Shown here: piece after piece, positions 1 to 4,582 of the stretch
Layout of the letters: every line of letters begins with the position of its first letter
How positions within the stretch are numbered: position 1 is the stretch's first letter
Source: Actinomyces sp.
GTDB lineage: Bacteria > Actinomycetota > Acidimicrobiia > Acidimicrobiales > Aldehydirespiratoraceae
Assembly (NCBI GenBank): GCA_003697065.1
Contig: RFFY01000451.1
Location: forward strand, 1-6,120
DNA length: 6,120 bases
Direction of reading: 5' to 3'
Translations under genes and position numbers: made by a program
The notes under the pieces: generated by a model
What the model was told of the DNA's origin: nothing
Database searches by the model: none
What the model saw: only the letters and a program-made list of their open reading frames with translations

Positions 1-3
1 CTC

Positions 4-1161
4 GTGGCGCAACGGCGCCCGTCCCCGTCCCGACGAGGTGCTGGGCTCGTGACGGCCGGCGTGGCGGCCCGGCGCTGTGCGCTCGAGGTCCTCGAGCGCA
101 TCGACACCGGTGGTGCCTACGCCAACCGGGTCCTCCCGGGTGCCCTCGAGGGGGCGGGTCTCGACGAGCGCGACCGGGCGCTGGTGACCGAGCTGGTGTA
201 CGGGGTCACCCGCCGCCGCCGTGCCCTCGACCACCGTCTCGAGCCCTACCTGATGCACCCCCCGCCGCCGCCCGCCCGGGCGGCCCTGCGCCTGGGGGTG
301 TACCAGCTCGAGGAGATGGGACTGGCGCCCCACGCCGCGGTGGCGACCACCGTGGGCGCCGTTCCCCGGCGCTGGCGGGGCCTGGTCAACGCCGTGTTGA
401 GACGGGTGGCCGAGGCTCCCGAGCCCGAGTGGCCCGACGACGCCACGCGCCTGAGCTACCCCGACTGGATCGTCGACCGCCTGAGCGCGGACCTCGGGGC
501 CGACCGGGCCCGGCGGGCACTGGAGGTGATGAACCTCCCCGCCGGGGTGCACCGGCGCGCCGACGGCTATGTCCAGGACCCCTCGAGCCGACTGGTCGTC
601 GACGCCGTCCCGCTGGAGCCCGGTGACCGGGTCCTGGATCTGTGCGCCGCACCGGGCGGCAAGGCCACGGGACTGGCGGCCCGGGGGGCCTCGGTGGTGG
701 CCACCGACATCCGGCCGGGGCGGGCCCGTCTCATCGTCGACAATCTCGCCCGCTCCGACAGCCTCGACGTCACCGTCGCCGTGGCCGACGGCACCCGCCC
801 GCCCTTCGCTCCGGAGTCCTTCGACGCCGTGCTGGTCGACGCCCCGTGCAGCGGACTGGGCGCCCTGCGGCGCCGACCCGACGCTCGGTGGCGGATCGCA
901 GAGAGCGACGTCGCCTCCCTGGCCCGTCTCCAGCTCGATCTTCTGGCCGCCGCCCGGCGCCTCGTGGCGCCCGGCGGGTACCTCGTGTACAGCGTGTGCA
1001 CCCTGACCCGGGCCGAGACGGTCGAGGTGGCCGAGGTGGCGGGCGAGGGGCTCGAGGTCGTGGGTGTCGAGGCGCCGTGGGAGCCGTGGGGCACCGGCGG
1101 GGTGCTGTTGCCCGCACCGGGCCACGACGGCATGGCCCTGTTCCGGTGGCGCCGCCTGTGA
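4..1161 (+). CDS. rsmB: 16S rRNA (cytosine-C5)-methyltransferase RsmB (Sun/Fmu family)
   Basis: SAM-dependent enzyme that makes m5C (position 967 in E. coli numbering) in 16S rRNA. Seen: an N-terminal NusB-like helical domain (about residues 20-135, with GAYANRVLP and the LVTELVYGVTRR segment), then a Rossmann methyltransferase domain. SAM motif I is VLDLCAAPGGK at 210-220. Motif IV is DAPCSG with Cys282, and motif VI is YSVCTLTRAE with Cys332; this two-cysteine pair is the family signature (motif VI Cys is the nucleophile, motif IV Cys aids product release). At 385 aa it is shorter than the usual 430-450 aa: the linker between NusB-like and catalytic domains collapses to NLPAGVHRRADGYVQDPSS (about 176-194), about 50 residues fewer than typical homologues. 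The frame is open to the window edge, so the start is uncertain: GTG 4, GTG 49 (GAGG at 35-38) or a site upstream. Function is secure, start is not. Confidence 0.93.
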   Translation: MAQRRPSPSRRGAGLVTAGVAARRCALEVLERIDTGGAYANRVLPGALEGAGLDERDRALVTELVYGVTRRRRALDHRLEPYLMHPPPPPARAALRLGVYQLEEMGLAPHAAVATTVGAVPRRWRGLVNAVLRRVAEAPEPEWPDDATRLSYPDWIVDRLSADLGADRARRALEVMNLPAGVHRRADGYVQDPSSRLVVDAVPLEPGDRVLDLCAAPGGKATGLAARGASVVATDIRPGRARLIVDNLARSDSLDVTVAVADGTRPPFAPESFDAVLVDAPCSGLGALRRRPDARWRIAESDVASLARLQLDLLAAARRLVAPGGYLVYSVCTLTRAETVEVAEVAGEGLEVVGVEAPWEPWGTGGVLLPAPGHDGMALFRWRRL

Positions 1162-1213
1162 CCCGACGACCGGGGCGAGGAGGGGTTTCCGGGCCCCAGG
1201 GGGACGAGCGGAT

Positions 1214-1226
1214 CCGGCTGCGCCGG
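1214..1226 (+). terminator. Small GC hairpin in the rsmB-mogA gap
   Basis: CCGGC (1214-1218), loop TGC, GCCGG (1222-1226) forms a perfect 5-bp stem, 52 nt after the rsmB stop and just upstream of the candidate mogA -10. Only a short CGTT follows, with no U-tract. It could be a weak terminator for rsmB or chance in GC-rich DNA. Nothing else is recognisable in the 81-bp gap apart from the promoter-like element. Confidence 0.25.
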
Positions 1227-1229
1227 CGT

Positions 1230-1242
1230 TAGCGTCGGGCCC
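1230..1242 (+). promoter_or_regulatory. Candidate leaderless promoter of mogA (-10 TAGCGT)
   Basis: TAGCGT at 1230-1235 fits the actinobacterial -10 consensus TAnnnT. Exactly seven bases separate it from the ATG at 1243, which would place the transcription start on the A of the start codon. No Shine-Dalgarno-like purine run lies in the 12 bases before the ATG, as expected for a leaderless mRNA, which is common in Actinobacteria. No convincing -35 is visible. The spacing and consensus are seen; use as a promoter is inferred. Confidence 0.5.
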
Positions 1243-1770
1243 ATGGCCGGTGTGGAACTCGCAGCCAAGATCCTGACCGTCTCCGACGGGGTCGTGGCCG
1301 GTACCCGCGATGACGCCTCGGGTGACGCTCTCGAACACCGCCTGGCGGCGGCGGGGTTCCGGGTGGTGGAGCGGGCCGTCACTGCCGATGGCGCCGACGC
1401 CGTCGAGACGGCCCTGCGCCGACTGTGCGGGGGTTTCCACGGCCTGGTCGTCACCACCGGAGGCACGGGCTTCGGTCCCCGCGACCAGACCCCCGAGGGC
1501 ACGCGCCGCGTCATCGACCGCGAAGCCCCGGGTCTGGCCGAGGCCATGCGTCTGGTGAACCCCCTGGGGCGCCTGTCGCGGGCCATCGCCGGAACGTGCG
1601 GCACCGCCTTGGTCCTCAACACCCCCGGTTCGGCCCGGGGCTGCGTCGAGACCCTCGAGGCCGTCCTCGACGTCGTTCCCCACGCCGTGCGCCTCCTCGT
1701 CGACAATGCCGATCCCCATCCCCACCACGGACACGTCTCCGACGCTGACGTCGCGTCCACCCATGAGTGA
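1243..1770 (+). CDS. mogA: MogA/MoaB-family molybdopterin adenylyltransferase
   Basis: Likely adenylates molybdopterin with ATP in the cytoplasm before molybdenum insertion during Moco synthesis. Seen: 175 aa, a single MoCF-binding fold. TVSDGVVAGTRDDASG near residues 13-28 is the family opening. TTGGTG at 71-76 followed by D81 and TPE at 83-85 is the substrate-binding signature. NPLGRLSRAIAG starts at 106 and NTPGS is at 126-130; both are typical of MogA/MoaB/Cnx1G. MoaB paralogues share these motifs, so the MogA versus MoaB choice is uncertain. The C-terminus has a short His-rich run (DPHPHHGH) absent from the family core. ATG 1243 is chosen because family homology begins immediately and a leaderless-type -10 sits seven bases upstream. 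The stop overlaps the ribD start (ATGAGTGA), implying co-translation with ribD, although no other Moco gene is in view. Confidence 0.88.
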   Translation: MAGVELAAKILTVSDGVVAGTRDDASGDALEHRLAAAGFRVVERAVTADGADAVETALRRLCGGFHGLVVTTGGTGFGPRDQTPEGTRRVIDREAPGLAEAMRLVNPLGRLSRAIAGTCGTALVLNTPGSARGCVETLEAVLDVVPHAVRLLVDNADPHPHHGHVSDADVASTHE

Positions 1771-2839
1771 CGATCCGGCGCGGGCCGCCGACGCCACCGA
1801 CCACGAGTACATGGGGCGGGCTCTGGCGGCCGCCGAGACCGTCCGCTTCGTGACCAGCCCCAACCCCTGGGTAGGCGCCGTGGTGGTGTCGCCCGACGGG
1901 CGGGTCGTGACCGGCGCCACCGAGCCCCCCGGTGGGCCCCATGCCGAGCGGGTGGCCCTGGCCGCGGCCGGCGAGGCGGCCCGCGGCGGCACCCTGTACG
2001 TCACCCTCGAACCCTGCGACCACCGGGGCCGGACCCCCCCGTGCACCGAGGCCGTCATCGCCGCCGGGATCGAACGGGTGGTGGTGGGTGTGGTCGACCC
2101 CGACCCCCGGGTGGCGGGCCGGGGCCTCGAGCGTCTCCGCCGGGCGGGGATCGAGGTGGTCACGGGGTGCCGGTCCGACGAGATCGCCGATCAGCTCCGC
2201 CCCTACCTGCACCACCGGCGCACGGGTCGGCCCGAGGTCGTCTTGAAGCTCGCCGCCACCCTCGACGGCGGCACCGCCGCCCCCGACGGGACCTCCCAGT
2301 GGATCACCTCGCCCGAGGCGCGGGCTGACGCCCACCGTCTCCGGGCCCTCAGCGACGCCATCATCGTGGGGGCCGGGACCGTGCGGGCCGACGATCCCGC
2401 CCTCACCGTGCGGTCCTGGGCACCGCCCCCCGGGGTGCGTCCCCGCCTCGCCCCGCCCCGGCGCATCGTGTTGGGTGCCATCCCGCCGGGGGCGCGGATC
2501 GAACCGGCCGAGTCGTTCCGGGGCGACCCCGCCGAGCTCCTGCGTCGCCTCGGCGTCCAGGGGGTCCTGTCGGTACTGGTGGAGGGGGGTGCAGGCGTGG
2601 CCGGCGAGTTCCACCGCCGCCACCTGGTCGACCGCTATGTCGTCTACCTGGCGCCGGCCCTTTTCGGCGGTGACGACGCCCGGGGCCTGTTCGCGGGTCC
2701 GGGGGCGCCCACCATCGACGAGCTCTGGCGGGGCGAGATCGTGGACGTCGCCCGGGTGGGTACCGACCTGAGGGTCGAGCTCACACCCGTCGCCACCCCG
2801 CCGCTCGCCGGTGGGGGCAGCGGTGCCGCCGCTCGCTAG
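1763..2839 (+). CDS. ribD: Bifunctional riboflavin biosynthesis protein RibD (deaminase/reductase)
   Basis: Catalyses steps two and three of riboflavin synthesis: deamination of the diaminopyrimidine made from GTP, then NADPH-dependent reduction of the ribosyl side chain. Seen, numbering from ATG 1763 (358 aa): TSPNPWVGAVVV is the N-terminal deaminase signature. HAE is at 60-62, and EPC (83-85) with Cys94 completes the zinc site (H60, C85, C94) with catalytic E62. The reductase domain begins near 156 (RPEVVLKLAATLDGG), continues through IVGAGTVRADDP and reaches VEGG at 273-276. The stretch between RRIVLG and VLVEGG is about 35 residues shorter than in E. coli RibD. ATG 1763 is preferred to ATG 1706, which would overlap mogA by 65 nt and add a low-complexity leader. 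Translation is probably coupled to mogA through the 8-nt overlap. No other riboflavin gene is in the window. Confidence 0.94.
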   Translation: MSDDPARAADATDHEYMGRALAAAETVRFVTSPNPWVGAVVVSPDGRVVTGATEPPGGPHAERVALAAAGEAARGGTLYVTLEPCDHRGRTPPCTEAVIAAGIERVVVGVVDPDPRVAGRGLERLRRAGIEVVTGCRSDEIADQLRPYLHHRRTGRPEVVLKLAATLDGGTAAPDGTSQWITSPEARADAHRLRALSDAIIVGAGTVRADDPALTVRSWAPPPGVRPRLAPPRRIVLGAIPPGARIEPAESFRGDPAELLRRLGVQGVLSVLVEGGAGVAGEFHRRHLVDRYVVYLAPALFGGDDARGLFAGPGAPTIDELWRGEIVDVARVGTDLRVELTPVATPPLAGGGSGAAAR

Positions 2840-2842
2840 CCT
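2837..2842 (+). promoter_or_regulatory. Candidate -10 element for hisG (TAGCCT)
   Basis: TAGCCT matches TAnnnT and overlaps the ribD stop codon (TAG 2837-2839). A start about seven bases on, near 2850, would give a roughly 24-nt leader carrying the AAGGAG at 2862-2867. No good -35 is seen and hisG could equally be read through from ribD, so this is tentative. Confidence 0.3.
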
Positions 2843-2873
2843 CGCTGCGGCCCCGACGAGGAAGGAGCGCCCC

Positions 2874-3749
2874 GTGCTCAAGCTGGTTCTGCCCAAGGGA
2901 TCGCTCGAGAAGGCCACCCTCGAGTTGTTCGAGGCCGCCGACCTGCCCGTCGACCGCTCCTCGTCGGTGGCCTACAAGGCCGAGATCGACGATCCCCGCA
3001 TCGGTGAGGTGCGCATCCTGCGGCCCCAGGAGATCCCCGTCTACGTCGCCGACGGCCTGTTCGATCTCGGCATCACGGGTCGGGACTGGATCGAGGAGAC
3101 CGGCAGCGACGTGGTGTCGCTGGGGGAGCTGCACTACTCGAAGGCCACCGCCCGTCCCGTACGGATCGTGCTCGCCGTCCCCGACGACTCCCCGTGGCGC
3201 TCGGTCGCCGATCTTCCCGCCGGGGTGCGGGTGTCGACCGAGTACCCCGAGATCACCCGCCGCTTCTTCGCCCGCGCCGGTGTCGAGGCCGACATCCGGC
3301 TCAGCTACGGCGCCACCGAGGCCAAGGTTCCCGACATCGTCGACGTCGTCGTCGACATCACCGAGACCGGTCGGGCGCTGCGGGCCGCCGGCCTGCGCAT
3401 CATCGAGACCCTGGTCACCTCCTACACCGAGCTCATCGCCAACCCCGCCGCCCACGCCGACCCCGACAAGCGTCACGCCATGGGCCAGATCCACACCCTC
3501 CTGCAGGGGGTGCTCGACGCCCGGGGGCGTGTGCTGGTGAAGATGAACGTGCCGACGGGCCGGCTCGAGGCCGTGATGGAGGTGTTGCCGGCGATGAAGG
3601 AGCCGACGGTCAACGAGCTGTTCCACCAGGCCGGCTACGCGGTCGAGTCGGTGGTGCCCAAGAAGGAGATCAACATCCTCATCCCCGAGCTGCGCGACCG
3701 GGGGGCGACCGACATCGTCGAGATGCCCATCTCCAAGATCATCCCCTGA
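2874..3749 (+). CDS. hisG: ATP phosphoribosyltransferase HisG, long form
   Basis: First committed step of histidine synthesis: condenses ATP with PRPP to give phosphoribosyl-ATP. Seen: 291 aa from GTG 2874, with AAGGAG at 2862-2867 six bases upstream and the family opening VLKLVLPKGSLEKATLELF. VADGLFDLGITGRDWI is conserved in the catalytic domain. The PRPP loop is DITETGRAL at 161-169. The C-terminal region from about 214 (GRVLVKMNVPTGRLEAVMEVLPAMKEPTVNEL to the end) is the ACT-like regulatory domain of long-form enzymes, which are homo-hexamers inhibited by histidine and need no HisZ. Upstream GTG 2811 is rejected because it lies inside ribD and lacks family similarity. Spacing to ribD is 34 bp. 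HisE, which often precedes hisG in Actinobacteria, is not here. Confidence 0.95.
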   Translation: MLKLVLPKGSLEKATLELFEAADLPVDRSSSVAYKAEIDDPRIGEVRILRPQEIPVYVADGLFDLGITGRDWIEETGSDVVSLGELHYSKATARPVRIVLAVPDDSPWRSVADLPAGVRVSTEYPEITRRFFARAGVEADIRLSYGATEAKVPDIVDVVVDITETGRALRAAGLRIIETLVTSYTELIANPAAHADPDKRHAMGQIHTLLQGVLDARGRVLVKMNVPTGRLEAVMEVLPAMKEPTVNELFHQAGYAVESVVPKKEINILIPELRDRGATDIVEMPISKIIP

Positions 3750-3751
3750 GA

Positions 3752-3793
3752 GGGCGATCCGCCCGCGCCGCGGGGCCTGTCGCCCCCGGGCGG
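3752..3793. terminator. Nested GC-rich hairpin between convergent genes
   Basis: CCGCCCG (3759-3765) is the perfect reverse complement of CGGGCGG (3787-3793). Inside it, GGGGC (3772-3776) pairs with GCCCC (3782-3786) around loop CTGTC. The 3' arm is therefore a continuous 12-nt strand, with a 6-nt bulge (3766-3771) on the 5' side. A competing small stem is GGGCG (3752-3756) with CGCCC (3760-3764). The structure fills the 63-bp gap between the hisG stop and the stop of the minus-strand gene, so a bidirectional terminator is the natural reading. There is no U-tract on either strand, as is common in high-GC Actinobacteria. Confidence 0.5.
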
Positions 3794-3812
3794 TGTGGAC
3801 GATGGTGGGCGA

Positions 3813-4304
3813 TCAGACGTCGTCGCCGGTATCGCCCGTGCCGGTATCGCCCGTGCCGGTGTCGTCGTGGCCGTGGGCGCGGCGGACCTGGACGTAGGCG
3901 AGGCGCACCTGGGTCAGGGCCTGGCGCAGGGTGGCCTCGTCGTCGCCGAGGCGACCCTCGAGGCCGCTGACGAGGGCGTCGAGGGCGTCGATGGCCAAGG
4001 TGGCGGCGGCGAAGTCGGGCTCGGGAGCCGACAGGTGCAGCGCCGCCAGCTCGTACAGACCCATGGCGTGGTTGGCGACGATGGTGGCCGCCGGCGTGGC
4101 CAGGAGGCGGCTGCGGGCCTCGCTCATCTCGTGGACGAGCTGTTCGGCCTGGGCCCGCTGCTCGTCGGAGAGACTGGCCACGTCCACACCCTCGGGCAAC
4201 AAGGCGGCGATGGCGGCGTCCATGTCGGGGTCGCGTCCCGTCGCCTGTTCGGTGGCGGCGTCGGCCACGGGTCGCTCGCCGTCAGGGGTCCACAGGGTGC
4301 TCAT
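3813..4304 (-). CDS. DUF1844-like small helical protein with acidic TGDTG-repeat tail
   Basis: Function unknown. Seen: 163 aa from the ATG at 4304, with GAGG (4311-4314 on the minus strand) six bases upstream. Residues 1-70 are Asp/Glu/Ala-rich, variable and probably partly disordered. Residues 71-141 are helical and conserved-looking: ATIVANHAMGLYELAALHL, then a segment with AIDALDALVSGLEGRLG, ending in a TLRQALTQVRLAYVQV helix. This pattern (hydrophobic helix, LAIDAL segment, final LR...LRLAYV helix) resembles the DUF1844 family. The tail after RRAHGH is DDTGTGDTGTGDTGDDV. There is no signal peptide or transmembrane segment, so it is presumably cytoplasmic. It is convergent with hisG and divergent from infC. 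From memory, DUF1844 genes sit beside infC in several Actinobacteria, which would suggest a translation-linked role, but that is inference. The frame stays open upstream of 4304, but that extension is Arg/Gly/Pro-rich shadow sequence covering infC. Confidence 0.8.
   Translation of the reverse strand: MSTLWTPDGERPVADAATEQATGRDPDMDAAIAALLPEGVDVASLSDEQRAQAEQLVHEMSEARSRLLATPAATIVANHAMGLYELAALHLSAPEPDFAAATLAIDALDALVSGLEGRLGDDEATLRQALTQVRLAYVQVRRAHGHDDTGTGDTGTGDTGDDV
3825..3864. repeat. 15-bp tandem repeat, about 2.5 copies
   Basis: GCCGGTATCGCCCGT occurs at 3825-3839 and again, identically, at 3840-3854. A third partial copy from 3855 begins GCCGGTGTCG, one mismatch in ten bases. The unit is in frame with the minus-strand gene and encodes the pentapeptide repeat TGDTG in its acidic tail. 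Two perfect copies suggest recent duplication or slippage and a possible length polymorphism. Confidence 0.85.
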
Positions 4305-4337
4305 CACTCGCCTCGGGGCGTCGTCGTCGGGGACGCC

Positions 4338-4347
4338 TGCTACCCTA
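4338..4347. promoter_or_regulatory. Candidate divergent promoter: -10 hexamers on both strands
   Basis: TACCCTA at 4341-4347 gives TACCCT (TAnnnT) on the + strand and TAGGGT (TAnnnT) on the - strand, offset by one base. On the + strand TG at 4338-4339 makes an extended -10 (TGcTACCCT), and initiation is predicted near A4354, 225 nt before infC. On the - strand, initiation near 4334 would give a roughly 30-nt leader for the DUF1844-like gene with its GAGG. Neither strand has a clear -35. This is one of the few AT-containing spots in a very GC-rich region, which supports it. Confidence 0.5.
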
Positions 4348-4353
4348 GCGGCG

Positions 4354-4578
4354 ACAAGCAGACCGGAAGCGGGGGCGTCGCTCCCCACCCGGCCACCGCC
4401 GAGGCCCGCCTCGCCGGTGCGTCCGGGTCGACCACCAGTCACCGGGCCGGGCCCCCGGGTCCCGCCGCGGTGGATCGGGCGTCGGCTTCCCCGGCGCCCG
4501 TTGCGCGTTTTCGCCCGGCGGACGCCACCCCATCCGCCCATCCAACGGAGGTTCCGTGCGCACGAGGAGTGAACGGCG
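4354..4578 (+). promoter_or_regulatory. Long structured leader of infC operon (putative)
   Basis: About 225 nt lie between the predicted transcription start and infC; apart from the short ORF near its end I see no gene in it. Visible structure: CGAGG (4400-4404) pairs with CCTCG (4409-4413) around loop CCCG and stacks on CCGG (4389-4392)/CCGG (4414-4417). CCGGG (4442-4446) pairs with CCCGG (4454-4458), and CCACC (4432-4436) could close around it with GGTGG (4469-4473). From 4500 to 4550 the sequence is less structured (GCGTTTTCGC, then pyrimidine-rich). In E. coli and Bacillus the infC operon leader or mRNA is a target of L20 autoregulation. No known L20-leader consensus is recognised here, so a similar role is inferred from position only. 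Confidence 0.35.
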
Positions 4579-4582
4579 ATAG
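4556..4582 (+). CDS. Putative 8-codon upstream ORF overlapping the infC start
   Basis: GTG at 4556 preceded by GGAGG (4547-4551, 4-nt spacing) opens a reading frame encoding VRTRSERR and ending with TAG at 4580-4582. The stop shares two bases with the infC ATA codon (ATAG). The frame covers the infC Shine-Dalgarno (GAGGAG 4564-4569). It contains AGG, AGT and CGA, codons that look unusual beside the C/G-ending codons of neighbouring genes. Translation would keep the infC ribosome-binding site open and deliver terminating ribosomes onto the AUA. Alternatively it is chance, or a one-base sequence error splits a longer IF3 N-terminus. Confidence 0.4.
   Translation: MRTRSERR

Noticed and set aside
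567..1760. 397-aa minus-strand ORF antisense to rsmB and mogA
   Set aside because: Ser/Arg/Pro-rich low-complexity translation with no family motif. It is a third-codon-position GC artefact opposite two well-supported genes.
1706..1762. Upstream ATG start for ribD
   Set aside because: Would overlap mogA by 65 nt and add 19 residues of low-complexity sequence unlike RibD. ATG 1763 gives the classic short stop-start overlap.
2811..2873. Upstream GTG start for hisG
   Set aside because: Inside ribD, no Shine-Dalgarno, and HisG homology begins exactly at GTG 2874 after AAGGAG.
1616..2917. 433-aa minus-strand ORF antisense to ribD
   Set aside because: Gly/Pro/His-rich translation without motifs, spanning three real gene boundaries; typical shadow in very GC-rich DNA.
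2781..3626. 281-aa minus-strand ORF antisense to hisG
   Set aside because: Composition is that of a reverse shadow (Gly/Val/Asp/His-rich), and HisG on the other strand is unambiguous.
4490..4522. Possible attenuator hairpin around GCGCGTTTTCGCCC
   Set aside because: Pairing is short and interrupted, and the T-run is inside the loop rather than after a stem; not a credible terminator.
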